64,000 nucleotides of DNA, from assembly GCF_015864825.1 (NCBI RefSeq), contig NZ_JADYWL010000002.1:248001-312000 (forward strand), given 5' to 3'. Made by a program: the position numbers and the translations under genes. Below are positions 9,213-18,179 of the stretch, piece after piece. Numbering within the stretch: position 1 is the first letter of the stretch; every line of letters starts with the position of its first letter. Below the pieces are notes generated by a model that searched no databases, was not told the origin of the DNA, and worked only from the letters and a program-made list of their open reading frames with translations. This DNA is from Psychrobacter sp. NZS113. GTDB taxonomy: Bacteria > Pseudomonadota > Gammaproteobacteria > Pseudomonadales > Moraxellaceae.

Positions 9213-9851
9213 TTAACGTACCCACCCTTCGTCTTTTAGATAACCATGTAGTCCTTCGGCGAACTGTCTGTAGCCTGCCGCATTGGCATGAATTCTATCC
9301 GATTTTAATGCGTCATCTGACAAAATAGTCGACCAGCCATCAGAGTATAGTGGGATGTCTTCAGCTTCCGCAATATCTTCATACAATGGATTATCACTGG
9401 CTTTGCCAAACAAGGCACTAGTACTCAGATGCGGCTCAGCGATTAGAACAACGTCGATATTTTTGGACTGCAAGGTATCGATAGTCGCGATGATATTAGC
9501 TCGCGTGGTATCAGGAGCAATGCGCTGCAATACATCATTACCACCCACACCCAGCAGTACCAAATCAGGATTTTGCTCAGTGATCTCATGCACGCGAGTA
9601 AGCACGTCTGCAGAAGTATCACCATTGACACCCGCATTGATAACTTGCCATTTGCTTAGCTCTGCTAGTACCGTAGGATACGCTGTTTCAGTACTTGCTC
9701 CATAGCCATACGTAAGCGAATCTCCCAAAGCTATTACCGTACTGCCCACTGGTAAAGCCGTTTGCGTTGGCTCATTACCGCAGCCTGTCATACTAATGGC
9801 AGCAGCAAACCCGATACTCGCTAGCCCTAAAACCTGCTTACGAAATGTCAT
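9213..9851 (-). CDS. GDSL/SGNH hydrolase lipoprotein (arylesterase/TesA-like)
   Basis: The 212-aa lipoprotein has a signal peptide with lipobox ISMTGC. All SGNH blocks are visible: the serine in ALGDSLTYGYG, block II Gly in NAGVNGDTS, block III Asn in GVGGNDVL, and the Asp/His pair in DRIHANAAGY. It should be an envelope esterase, thioesterase or lysophospholipase of the TesA type; the lipobox argues for membrane anchoring rather than a free periplasmic enzyme. The ATG at 9851 has AGAAGG upstream; a GTG two codons earlier is less likely. It is a single gene. Confidence 0.87.
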   Translation of the reverse strand: MTFRKQVLGLASIGFAAAISMTGCGNEPTQTALPVGSTVIALGDSLTYGYGASTETAYPTVLAELSKWQVINAGVNGDTSADVLTRVHEITEQNPDLVLLGVGGNDVLQRIAPDTTRANIIATIDTLQSKNIDVVLIAEPHLSTSALFGKASDNPLYEDIAEAEDIPLYSDGWSTILSDDALKSDRIHANAAGYRQFAEGLHGYLKDEGWVR

Positions 9852-9980
9852 GCACACCTTCTCACTTTATTTTTACATCAGTGTTGTTTATCTCAATGGT
9901 TTTATACCAATTGGCTAATCGTTGAATTAAATTTATTACAATTGATTTAAGTTTATTTAAAATCTACTGCCTAACGCTTG

Positions 9981-10010
9981 TTGTATATCAATCAATATAC
10001 GTTGTATAGT
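9981..10010 (+). promoter_or_regulatory. Possible promoter of the Anbu cluster
   Basis: TTGTAT (9981-9986) and TATAGT (10005-10010, five of six matches to the -10) are spaced 18 bases, about 110 bases upstream of the ATP-grasp start. The -35 is weak, so this is tentative. Confidence 0.4.
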
Positions 10011-10120
10011 TAATACCGGAGATAGATTACCTGTTGGGCGCAATACCATTGCTACGCGGCTTAGCATAGACAGTGTATTCATCATAAAGTATAACTTTAC
10101 CAAGGATACGTGAGGTATTT

Positions 10121-12472
10121 ATGAATAAAACAGCATCTCAAAGTCAGTCTACCAATAAAACCCAGAATAAAGAAGACTCTGAAAATCAAATCCAGAGTCA
10201 GTCCATAAAATCACCCAATACCAAAAATCCTGCCTCAACAACGGTAAAAGACACTTTAGAAAAACCCGAGAAAAACACACAAAGTTTCGACGAGCTGCAG
10301 ATAAGTAAGGGCAAGTATCGCCCAGTAGCACAATCCGTTGGCAACTGGCTTGATAATATCAACATGGATGCCCTTAACTATCTAAACGAACAAGCCGAAA
10401 ATATCTTTTATCGTAAAGGTGTCACCTTTACCGTCTACAGCGATGCCAAAAACATCGAGCGAATGATACCGTTTGACATTATCCCCCGAATTATCGCTGC
10501 CAGTGAGTGGCGACAGATAGAAGCTGGTTGTAAGCAGCGCATCACCGCCCTCAATGCATTCTTGCATGACATCTATCATGACCAAGCCATTATGAAAGCC
10601 GACATCGTGCCTGCCAGCTATGTCTATGCCAGTGGCTGCTATGAGCCTTGGATGATGGGTATTAAGTTGGACAAACCAATCTACTCACATATCAGCGGTA
10701 TCGATCTGATCCGTGACGAGTCTGGCAAGTTCTGTGTATTAGAGGATAATCTACGTACCCCGTCTGGTGTCTCATACATGCTTGAGAGCCGTAACATATC
10801 AGAGACACTATTGTCTGATATGTTTTCTGACACGCCTATTATGGGCATCAGTGATTACCCCAATCGCCTCAAAGCCTGTCTTGCCAGCTCAACGTCTAAA
10901 TATGATCCACAAATCGTTATTTTGACGCCTGGCCGCTTCAATAGCGCCTACTATGAACATGCATTTTTAGCACACGAAATGAGCGTGCCACTCGTACATG
11001 GTTATGATTTGGTGGTTGAGGACAGTAAGGTCTACATGCAGGGTATCCGTGGCAAGGTGCAGGTCGATGTGATCTACCGACGCATTGATGACCCCTATAT
11101 CGACCCTTTAGCCTTTCAATCTGACTCGATATTGGGCGTCTCAGGGCTGATGAGTGCTTACCGTGCTGGTAATGTCGTGATTGTGAATGCGCCAGGTACA
11201 GGTGTGGCTGATGATAAGAGCCTATATCCTTTTGTACCAGATATGATTAAATTCTATTTAAATGAAGAGCCTATTCTACCCAATATAGAAACCTATCAAT
11301 GCCGTAAGCCTGATGAGCTCAAATACGTGCTTGATAATTTAGATAAGCTGGTCGTAAAAGAAACCCAAGGCTCAGGTGGCTACGGCATGCTCATCGGTCC
11401 AACCTCCACCAAACAAGAGATTGAAGACTACCGTCTGCGCCTACTTGAAAACCCAGCCGGCTTTATTGCCCAGCCGACTATCTCGCTATCTACCAATCCG
11501 ACTGCTGTCAGCGATGGCATCGCACCGCGCCACATTGATTTGCGTCCCTTTATCTTAAGTCACGGCGATGGTTCTGTAGATATTGTGCCAGGGGGGTTGA
11601 CTCGTGTGGCCATGGTGGAAGGCTCCTTAGTCGTCAACTCATCTCAGGGCGGCGGTATCAAGGACACGTGGGTCGTCGATGACAGTCACCTGCAGTCTAC
11701 GACCAAAAAACCAAACGGCAATGGTGAATCGGGTAAATGCTCGCCTTTATCATCAGAGACCAATACCTCGGATCACGCCAACTATTATGATCGTGTACAG
11801 CCTAAAGAAGCCGGTTATGAGATGCTAGATGATGCACCGATGATCCTGCTACTTTCCACCGCCAGCCACCTCATATGGCTAGGCCGATACAGCGAGCGCC
11901 TGTATTACTATGATGATGTCATGAAAAAATTGGTCAAAGACGATCTCAAAAAATCACAGCTTAAGCATTTGATTAGCCACTTAGGTTTTGATGTAGATGC
12001 AGATGAATCGTTTAAGGCCATAAAAGCGCAGATGATGTCTGATTTGGAACAAAACATCATACCAAACATCGTTCAATCGATAGAAGACAATGTGCAGGAG
12101 GCAAAAGGCGTCATTGGTAAAGACACCGCTGAGTTATATAACTTGATTAAGCGGCTCTCAAGTGCTGGTACTTATCGTGCTGCGACCTTGCAGCTACACG
12201 CATGTAATGCCGCTATGAAACAAGAGCACCCAACCGTGACTTGTTTTTGGCAATTAGGGCGTCATTTTGAGCAGCTTGAGCGGGCTGTGCTACTCGAAGA
12301 GGACTCAATAGAAGTCAGTCTTGAATTCAAATACTGGATCAATGAATTACCAGAGAACACGCGCTGGCGTGAGCTGACACGTCTGGCCAATCAGATGATT
12401 AGATCGAAGAAATTTAGTGATTTTGAGCTGATTAGCAAAGAGTTTAATATCATTTTGCGTCAAGGTGTCTAG
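10121..12472 (+). CDS. Circularly permuted ATP-grasp / alpha-E fusion protein
   Basis: The 783-aa protein joins two families usually encoded by separate genes. Residues 1-65 are a polar linker. Residues about 70-520 are a circularly permuted ATP-grasp ligase (DUF404/DUF407 type), with SGCYEPWMMGIKLD, CVLEDNLRTPSGVSYMLE and VVKETQGSGGYGM. Residues about 565-783 are an all-helical alpha-E domain (DUF403 type), with LLLSTASHLIWLGRYSERLYY. Such enzymes are predicted to form amide bonds, and in many bacteria they cluster with a transglutaminase-like protein and the Anbu protease, as here. The gene starts with GAGG upstream and leads a three-gene cluster. The linker between domains (around 520-560) is low-complexity. 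Confidence 0.88.
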   Translation: MNKTASQSQSTNKTQNKEDSENQIQSQSIKSPNTKNPASTTVKDTLEKPEKNTQSFDELQISKGKYRPVAQSVGNWLDNINMDALNYLNEQAENIFYRKGVTFTVYSDAKNIERMIPFDIIPRIIAASEWRQIEAGCKQRITALNAFLHDIYHDQAIMKADIVPASYVYASGCYEPWMMGIKLDKPIYSHISGIDLIRDESGKFCVLEDNLRTPSGVSYMLESRNISETLLSDMFSDTPIMGISDYPNRLKACLASSTSKYDPQIVILTPGRFNSAYYEHAFLAHEMSVPLVHGYDLVVEDSKVYMQGIRGKVQVDVIYRRIDDPYIDPLAFQSDSILGVSGLMSAYRAGNVVIVNAPGTGVADDKSLYPFVPDMIKFYLNEEPILPNIETYQCRKPDELKYVLDNLDKLVVKETQGSGGYGMLIGPTSTKQEIEDYRLRLLENPAGFIAQPTISLSTNPTAVSDGIAPRHIDLRPFILSHGDGSVDIVPGGLTRVAMVEGSLVVNSSQGGGIKDTWVVDDSHLQSTTKKPNGNGESGKCSPLSSETNTSDHANYYDRVQPKEAGYEMLDDAPMILLLSTASHLIWLGRYSERLYYYDDVMKKLVKDDLKKSQLKHLISHLGFDVDADESFKAIKAQMMSDLEQNIIPNIVQSIEDNVQEAKGVIGKDTAELYNLIKRLSSAGTYRAATLQLHACNAAMKQEHPTVTCFWQLGRHFEQLERAVLLEEDSIEVSLEFKYWINELPENTRWRELTRLANQMIRSKKFSDFELISKEFNIILRQGV

Positions 12473-12536
12473 CCGAAAAATGATGATACATGCTAAGGCG
12501 TGACCTCTCTCCAAAACAGAAAAATAGGAAGCTATT

Positions 12537-13322
12537 ATGAAACTTCAAATCAGCCATCAAACCAACTATTATTATGGCGAGCTTGCACAGCGCAGTGTCC
12601 AGTATATACGTATGACCCCAATGCAAATGCCGCATCAAATTATTCACAAATGGGAGGTAATGCTTCCCAAAGTGGCGACCAATCAAAAGGACGGCTTTGG
12701 CAATGACTGGCTCACGCTAAGCCGTAATGAGGCACATAATAACTTGCAGATGCAAGCGTCAGGTATCGTAGAGATTGATACAGAGACCAAACGTTTAGAG
12801 GATATGGCACATGTCCCCTATCTGCTCTTTACGGTACAAACGCCATTGACCAAATGTTCACAAGAGATGCGTGAATTTGCGGCGCCCTATCTAAAAAAAC
12901 CAACCCATGACAGCCTAAAATCGATGGCTAATGCCCTCATCATGAAGATGCCGTTTGTGAAAGATGTGACCCATGTAGGTACGACAGCGACTGAGTCTTT
13001 TGCGACAAGCGCTGGCGTGTGCCAAGATCACACCCATGTATTTTTGGGCTGCTTACGTGATCAACAGATTCCAGCCCGCTATGTGTCAGGCTATCTGTAT
13101 GACGATACCGAAAACCATATGGCCAGTCACGCATGGGCAGAGGTGTGGCTGGACGGCTATTGGTATACCTTTGATATCTCAAATCAGCTGTTCCAACCAA
13201 GCTCTCATGTCTACGTTGCCATTGGTCGAGACTATTTAGACACAGCTCCTGTCCGCGGTGTTAGAATGGGCGGCGGCTATGAAAATCTTTACAGTCAAGT
13301 ACTGGTTTCGAGACTATCATAG
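12537..13322 (+). CDS. Transglutaminase-like cysteine peptidase of the Anbu cluster
   Basis: The 261-aa protein has an N-terminal beta-sandwich typical of bacterial transglutaminase-like proteins (KLQISHQTNYYYGEL). The catalytic triad is visible: C162 in SAGVCQDHTHVFLG, H198 in SHAWAEVW and D213 in TFDISN. The start has GGAAG upstream, 64 bases after the ATP-grasp/alpha-E stop, and the protease gene follows after 34 bases. The family is predicted to cleave or form isopeptide bonds, which fits a partner ATP-grasp ligase and protease. No signal peptide is seen, so it is probably cytoplasmic. Confidence 0.88.
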   Translation: MKLQISHQTNYYYGELAQRSVQYIRMTPMQMPHQIIHKWEVMLPKVATNQKDGFGNDWLTLSRNEAHNNLQMQASGIVEIDTETKRLEDMAHVPYLLFTVQTPLTKCSQEMREFAAPYLKKPTHDSLKSMANALIMKMPFVKDVTHVGTTATESFATSAGVCQDHTHVFLGCLRDQQIPARYVSGYLYDDTENHMASHAWAEVWLDGYWYTFDISNQLFQPSSHVYVAIGRDYLDTAPVRGVRMGGGYENLYSQVLVSRLS

Positions 13323-13356
13323 GCTATTTTTAAGCCTATTCCACTAAGGATAAGTT

Positions 13357-14097
13357 ATGACTTACTGTGCCGCTATACGCCTGAAAGAAGGGATGGTTTT
13401 TGCTAGCGACACGCGTACCAATGCTGGGGTTGATCACATATCAACCTTCAGAAAGCTCTATCAGTATGGCATTGAAGGTGAGCGCTTTATAGTATTGCAA
13501 ACAGCTGGCAGCTTAGCGACATCGCAGGCGGTGTTTAACAAACTGCAAAACGATATTGATCAGCGCCTTGAGAGTAATCTTAATACAGTAGCCACTTTAT
13601 TTGATGCCGCCCAAATGGTTGGTGAATGTATGCGTGACATTATGAATCATGCAAAAGCAGTCGCTAATGCTAGTGTCGATGGCGCGTTTACCAGCTCTTT
13701 TATGCTCGGTGGTCAAATCAAAGGGCAGCCGCCTGAGCTTTACATGATTTATCCTGCAGGTAATTGTATCAAAGCCACTGAAGACACACCGTTTTTTCAA
13801 TTGGGTGAAAGCAAGTACGGCAAACCAATTCTAGATCGTTCTGTCAGCTACAATACGGATGTGAGGCATGCCGCACGTGCGTTGATGTTATCATTTGATT
13901 CAACCATTCAATCCAACTTGTCAGTAGGCATGCCCATAGATTTTGTACTTTATGACAATGACAGCCTAACCCTGCCTAATGGCCGACGTATTGATGAGAA
14001 TGATGAATATTTCAATAGCATTCGTCGTCAATGGTCAGAGGAGCTCCGCCGTATTTTGGTTGAATTGCCTAAATGTCCTGATGGCTATTGGGGATAA
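13357..14097 (+). CDS. anbu: Anbu, proteasome-related protease
   Basis: The 246-aa protein is of the predicted proteasome-type protease group called Anbu (ancestral beta subunit). It starts MTYCAAIRLKEGMVFASDTR, so removal of Met exposes the catalytic Thr2 as in HslV and proteasome beta subunits. The FASDTRTNAG stretch and a Gly-rich strand (SSFMLGGQIKG) fit the Ntn-hydrolase fold. Length matches Anbu (about 240-250) rather than HslV (about 175). AAGGA precedes the ATG. It closes the cluster with ATP-grasp/alpha-E and transglutaminase and is followed by a terminator. The substrates of the Anbu system are not established. Confidence 0.88.
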   Translation: MTYCAAIRLKEGMVFASDTRTNAGVDHISTFRKLYQYGIEGERFIVLQTAGSLATSQAVFNKLQNDIDQRLESNLNTVATLFDAAQMVGECMRDIMNHAKAVANASVDGAFTSSFMLGGQIKGQPPELYMIYPAGNCIKATEDTPFFQLGESKYGKPILDRSVSYNTDVRHAARALMLSFDSTIQSNLSVGMPIDFVLYDNDSLTLPNGRRIDENDEYFNSIRRQWSEELRRILVELPKCPDGYWG

Positions 14098-14128
14098 AAG
14101 TTCCGTATAAAATCATATTTTCTGCACT

Positions 14129-14161
14129 AAAAAGCCCTTTGTGATAGACAAAGGGCTTTTT
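14129..14161. terminator. Terminator after the Anbu gene
   Basis: A 13-bp perfect stem (AAAAAGCCCTTTG and its complement) with a 7-base loop has T-runs on both strands, 31 bases after the protease stop. Confidence 0.9.
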
Positions 14162-14187
14162 ATTATCAACTAATAATTAGGCAATAA

Positions 14188-14229
14188 AAAACCGGAGTAG
14201 CGCTGAATAAACAACCCGACTCCGGTTTT
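14188..14229 (-). terminator. Intrinsic terminator of the retron RNA
   Basis: The 11-bp stem AAAACCGGAGT/ACTCCGGTTTT is followed on the minus strand by six T, while the plus strand has only four T then GC. It comes 35 bases after the a2 arm and supports transcription of the retron RNA leftwards. The Anbu gene already has its own terminator at 14129-14161. Confidence 0.7.
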
Positions 14230-14305
14230 GCTTTAAAGACCTTGAATGCCATCATAGTGATGTCACACTCAATTGTTGTGTAATCTACCTCATGACCTGG
14301 TACAT

Positions 14306-14436
14306 GGAAGACTCACTGGACTGCACCTAGATAAAGGCCCTAGTGCATTAGCTCAATCACGATTGCGTGATTGCGCCAGCGAGCTAATGACACTAGGGCC
14401 TTTATCTAGGTATTAGCAGGACTGAAACAGTCTTCC
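14306..14436 (-). repeat. msd long hairpin
   Basis: A basal stem GGAAGACT/AGTCTTCC (14306-14313 with 14429-14436) encloses a 29-bp stem, with arms at 14326-14354 and 14381-14410 and a single extra A as the only defect. This is capped by a hairpin with 7-bp stem AATCACG/CGTGATT and loop ATTG (14355-14372). There is no T-run after it, so it is not a terminator. It is the segment a retron RT would copy, giving msDNA with the plus-strand sequence. Confidence 0.8.
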
Positions 14437-14607
14437 TTGGGTAAAATGTAATGGCTTGACTCGTGGACGACGCAACGTCGCCCCTCACCGTAAACGGTGA
14501 AACGCTAAATCTCACAACCCGTTAAGTGTGCCTCATAACAGTTAGTACTGTCAATACATAATTAGCAAGTCTCTTTGCTTGCGACATCTGCTGTCGTTAG
14601 CTATTTA

Positions 14608-14641
14608 TTTTGTGACAAAAGTTCTTGATGTTTGTTACAAA
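14608..14641. promoter_or_regulatory. Twin TTTGTNACAAA palindromes in the divergent retron promoter region
   Basis: TTTTGTGACAAAA (14608-14620) and TTTGTTACAAA (14631-14641) are palindromes sharing the core TTTGTNACAAA, with centres 22 bp apart. They lie between the retron RNA and the first operon gene (14707). This looks like a paired operator for a dimeric regulator. The winged-helix SWIM protein of the operon is one candidate, but nothing in the sequence proves it. No convincing -35/-10 pair could be picked on either strand. Confidence 0.5.
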
Positions 14642-14706
14642 ACACGGTTACATAGGGCATACAAATACATCGTAAGCTGACAAAATAAAAATTAAGGCAA
14701 ATTTCT

Positions 14707-17700
14707 ATGAGTCTGTCCTTCGCACAAATTCAGCAAGCTTGGCAAGTTCAAGACCCTAGCTTGGTTGATAAGTTATGTTTATTAGCAACACAAGTTGATG
14801 ATATTCCTGAGTCGCCCATCCCTGAGCACGAACTGACATTTGAGCGATTTTTAGATAAGATTCTAAGTCATCAGTTTCGGGAGCAAAACCCCGAAGTACA
14901 GTTTGCAGAGCGTGTGGCAATGATTGCCAAGCTTGAGGCAGACGAAGGCATCTACCCTCTCCCTGATCGCTACAAAATCCATTTAATATTGACTGCACTT
15001 TGGGAAGATGGCAGCGCGTACTCCAGAACTATTCTAAAACAAGCCATTACGGCTTTGCCAGTCAGCTATGGTGTGTGGAAAGGTTTGAAGCGCATTTATA
15101 AGCAAGCTGAATTTTCTCAAGATTATGAGATATTTGGACAAATTGCCGCCAAGATTGATTTACAACGCTTTAATCAAACCGCCAACTCTGCGGTCAGCCT
15201 CGCCACCAAAACCTATATGAGTCTCAGAGCATGGCGTTATCTGCGCCAGTTGGGTCAGCAAATGCCAATTGGCTACATTGATGCCGCCGTCTCTGTACTC
15301 GCCAGCTATGAAGAAACCATGACGGCAGGCAGCCTTGAACAAACGAACAGCTGGGTACTTAATCATATCTGTTTCCATAACAGCCTTGATTATGGCGTCA
15401 ATCGATTCAGCAGTCGCTCACCTCGCAAGCTCTTTGATGCAAAAGGTCGCGCTTTCGCTGAGGCATGGCAACGAGACCCTGAACCACTTATTGAGTTACT
15501 GGCCATCGCCAAAAATGAGGCTATCAGACAGTTCGCAACCGATAGCCTAAAGCATGACTTTAAGACCCAACTACGTGATGTGAGTGGTGCGACGCTACAA
15601 TATTTATCTGCCGGACAAGCGCACAGCAAAGCGCGTGATGAGATGATTGTTTGGCTATTAGAAAACGCACCACATTTTGAAAAGTCTAAATTTCAAACAT
15701 TGGGCTTGCATCAAGTGGTGCTACAACTACTCCATTCACACTATCCTGCCGCTTATCAGTATGCGATTGGCTATGCCAAAAGCTACGCTCAAAACTTATC
15801 ACTCACTGAGCTGATGCTACTGGCCATGTCAGATTATGAGCCTGTTAGAGTATTTGCCATCAACAGTATCTTGAGTCGTGATCCTGTTGCTGATATCGGT
15901 GTCAATGGCTGGGGTCAGCTATTAGACACAGAGCATCACTATCAAACCGCGAGCAAACAACTTAGCAAACATTTTACGAGGCGCGATTTAACCCCTGAGT
16001 GGTTTTTTGAACGACTGACTAGTGGCAGAACACACAGCGTAAAATTTGCCATAAAAAAACTGCCTGAGCTTTATAGTGCCAAAGAGCTAGGGACTGAATA
16101 TTTTATACGCGTTGCCCAGCAGCTAGATATACCAGAGCAACAGGACTTCTCTGCTTATAACGACAGCGACTGCATGGATTTTGCGTTGGATCAGCTCAGA
16201 CGTTTGGATTTGAGCCAAGTAAACGCTGCCGTGTGGCAAATGCTGCTATTACATCCACTATCGCAAGCGACTATTACCGATTGGTTTGATGAAGATGTGC
16301 TGTCAGCAGCAACGCTTGATATGAGCTATTGGCATGCGCTTGCCTATGAGCCTGATTGGCAAGTGAGTGAATATATTGAACAATTAAAATCTGCTGACAC
16401 TCCTATTAAAAACTGGCAAAAGCACTTGGCCTTTGATGAGTACTTAGCAGAAAGCGTAAGGGATTGGCTGTCTGATGTACGTCGGTTTTCGCCGATAGAT
16501 TTAGGTTTCGATTGGCTTATGAATCTTGCGCATAGCGATCAGGCACTCTATCGTGAATTTGCTATTGAGCGCATTAACAAAGGGTTCTTGCCTGCCGACT
16601 TTATCGCATATCTCGACAGCAATGAAGGCGCCTCTATTGACACCGCTTCCAGTAATGGTACTGACAATAAAGACTCAAATAGCGACGCTGCTACTGAAGT
16701 AGATTTAACCGGCCAACGCTATCTATTCACAGGCAAGATGCAAAGCATGACTCGTGGTGAGGCCGAAAAAGTTGTGAAAGCAGCTAATGGTGCCATCAGC
16801 GGCGCTGTCAACGGCAAGTTAGATTACTTGGTCATCGGTGATGATGGCTCACCGTTATATGGAAATGGCCGTAAAGGTAGCAAGCAAGTTAAAGCCGAAA
16901 GCTTAATCGCTGATGGTGCGCCGCTAAAGATTATTTCCGAAACCGCCTTTTTACAGATGCTGACTGGTCAATCGAGAGAGGTATCTGAAAACGATACTTT
17001 TGCAGGTGCCAACGCACTGTGGCATATGGCAACAGATGACGCTACTGCACCTATCAGCGAGCTTGCGATTAGCTACCTCAGTCATCATCATGAACAGATC
17101 TGTATGGCACTGACAGACAGACCAGTCGATCCCGATGCGATTATCCCTTCTTCATTCTTTGATGCGGAGCGCGTCATTCCTTTACTGCAACACCGTAACA
17201 GCCAGCTGCGAGAATTTGGCTTATTACTGAGTGAGTATGAGATGGCGACGTGGCAACCAACGCCAGCCCTATGGCTGATGATGGCAGAATCTCCCTATAC
17301 GGATATCACTCAACTGCTAAAGCGTGCGCTATTGAACAAGCCATCCATTGCCAATAGACGTTATCACATCCAGTCAGAACAATTGAATGCTGGCATGCTG
17401 AACGCTTTGATTGAAAGCAAAGCGCGAGTCGCTCGCCAAATCGGCATCACCTTGCTGCAGCGTCATGCCAATTTCCAAGATGTGCAGTCTTTATATCGAT
17501 TGACCCAAAGCACAGACCGTGAAGTACGTTATGCCGCTGTGACCATGCTATGGAAACACTACAAGGCGCGTCACGTGTCTCCAAACTGGCAGCCAACCAG
17601 TAGCGATAGTAAAGATAAAGATGCTGCACGAGATAAAGACAGCAGCGCTCAACCAGTCATAACAGAGCAGTCAGATAAACGTTTGGCAAGCTTGCCTGCA

Positions 17701-18108
17701 GAAGTCGATCAACTACTAATGCTGCTACGCCGTGGTCTCTTTGAGCTACCGCCTGGCCGTTTAGGCGGTTCGCAAGAGCCTGCTGCTCATGACAGCAGTA
17801 AGCATAAACAACAACGTTATTCAGATAAAAACTCAGCATCACCACAATCATCAGAGGCAGATGAGTCAGATAGCAATATCACACTAAAACCCATATCTGC
17901 GAGTCGTGCCAAACTGGCATTGATTGAGACCTTTCGTGATGTGGCATTGGCTGACAGCACCTTTGCGGCGCTCGTTATGCCCACACTGTTCACCTTTACG
18001 CACTCGGCAGGCAAGATGGAGCGTCATGCGTGTTTGGTTGCCGTCACACGGTTATTGCATCGCTATCCTGAGCTATCTAAAAGTCTGCAGCCAGTGGCAT
18101 CGGCTTAA
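14707..18108 (+). CDS. HEAT/ARM-repeat protein with internal BRCT domain (retron-associated)
   Basis: The 1133-aa protein is made mostly of alpha-helical HEAT/ARM-like repeats, for example LLAMSDYEPVRVFAINSIL and LTQSTDREVRYAAVTMLW. A BRCT domain is inserted at about 666-752 (DLTGQRYLFTGKMQSM then GKLDYLVIGDD), flanked by a Ser/Asp/Asn-rich linker. A second low-complexity linker lies around 960-1060. BRCT domains of this ligase/RFC1 type bind DNA ends or phosphates. It is the first gene of the operon that ends with the retron reverse transcriptase; a 71-base gap separates it from the giant second gene. I infer a scaffold or sensor role in the retron system. No catalytic motif was recognised. 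Confidence 0.75.
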   Translation: MSLSFAQIQQAWQVQDPSLVDKLCLLATQVDDIPESPIPEHELTFERFLDKILSHQFREQNPEVQFAERVAMIAKLEADEGIYPLPDRYKIHLILTALWEDGSAYSRTILKQAITALPVSYGVWKGLKRIYKQAEFSQDYEIFGQIAAKIDLQRFNQTANSAVSLATKTYMSLRAWRYLRQLGQQMPIGYIDAAVSVLASYEETMTAGSLEQTNSWVLNHICFHNSLDYGVNRFSSRSPRKLFDAKGRAFAEAWQRDPEPLIELLAIAKNEAIRQFATDSLKHDFKTQLRDVSGATLQYLSAGQAHSKARDEMIVWLLENAPHFEKSKFQTLGLHQVVLQLLHSHYPAAYQYAIGYAKSYAQNLSLTELMLLAMSDYEPVRVFAINSILSRDPVADIGVNGWGQLLDTEHHYQTASKQLSKHFTRRDLTPEWFFERLTSGRTHSVKFAIKKLPELYSAKELGTEYFIRVAQQLDIPEQQDFSAYNDSDCMDFALDQLRRLDLSQVNAAVWQMLLLHPLSQATITDWFDEDVLSAATLDMSYWHALAYEPDWQVSEYIEQLKSADTPIKNWQKHLAFDEYLAESVRDWLSDVRRFSPIDLGFDWLMNLAHSDQALYREFAIERINKGFLPADFIAYLDSNEGASIDTASSNGTDNKDSNSDAATEVDLTGQRYLFTGKMQSMTRGEAEKVVKAANGAISGAVNGKLDYLVIGDDGSPLYGNGRKGSKQVKAESLIADGAPLKIISETAFLQMLTGQSREVSENDTFAGANALWHMATDDATAPISELAISYLSHHHEQICMALTDRPVDPDAIIPSSFFDAERVIPLLQHRNSQLREFGLLLSEYEMATWQPTPALWLMMAESPYTDITQLLKRALLNKPSIANRRYHIQSEQLNAGMLNALIESKARVARQIGITLLQRHANFQDVQSLYRLTQSTDREVRYAAVTMLWKHYKARHVSPNWQPTSSDSKDKDAARDKDSSAQPVITEQSDKRLASLPAEVDQLLMLLRRGLFELPPGRLGGSQEPAAHDSSKHKQQRYSDKNSASPQSSEADESDSNITLKPISASRAKLALIETFRDVALADSTFAALVMPTLFTFTHSAGKMERHACLVAVTRLLHRYPELSKSLQPVASA

Positions 18109-18179
18109 CGGCTTTAGCAAACAGATATAGATAAAAGATACTTAAAAAAATATGACGTCACCTCAACTGAGATAACACC

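Larger units (their letters stand above)
14188..14530 (-). ncRNA. Candidate retron msr-msd RNA, divergent from its operon
   Basis: Read on the minus strand, this stretch has every part of a retron RNA in order. The a1 arm (14530-14506) is followed by G at 14505 within TTTAGCG, the same TTAGC context as the branching guanosine of retron Eco1/Ec86. Two msr hairpins come next: TCACCG/CGGTGA with a 4-base loop (14500-14485), and an 8-bp stem with a UUG loop (14483-14465). The msd (14436-14306) follows. The a2 arm (14287-14264) pairs with a1 as 9, 6 and 5 bp separated by small internal loops. Then comes a terminator. Two G-U pairs in a1/a2 and one in the second msr hairpin form only on this strand. 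The promoter is unresolved. The assignment is structural and not compared with known retron RNAs. Confidence 0.72.

Noticed and set aside
14306-14436. The long hairpin as a simple transcription terminator
   Set aside because: It has no T-run on either side and is far longer than a terminator; two proper terminators are already present to its left.
14188-14640. Retron RNA on the plus strand in the direction of the operon
   Set aside because: Several TTAGC motifs exist, but no matching a1/a2 pair was found in that orientation, and the G-U pairs that close the stems are lost. The terminator T-run also favours the minus strand.
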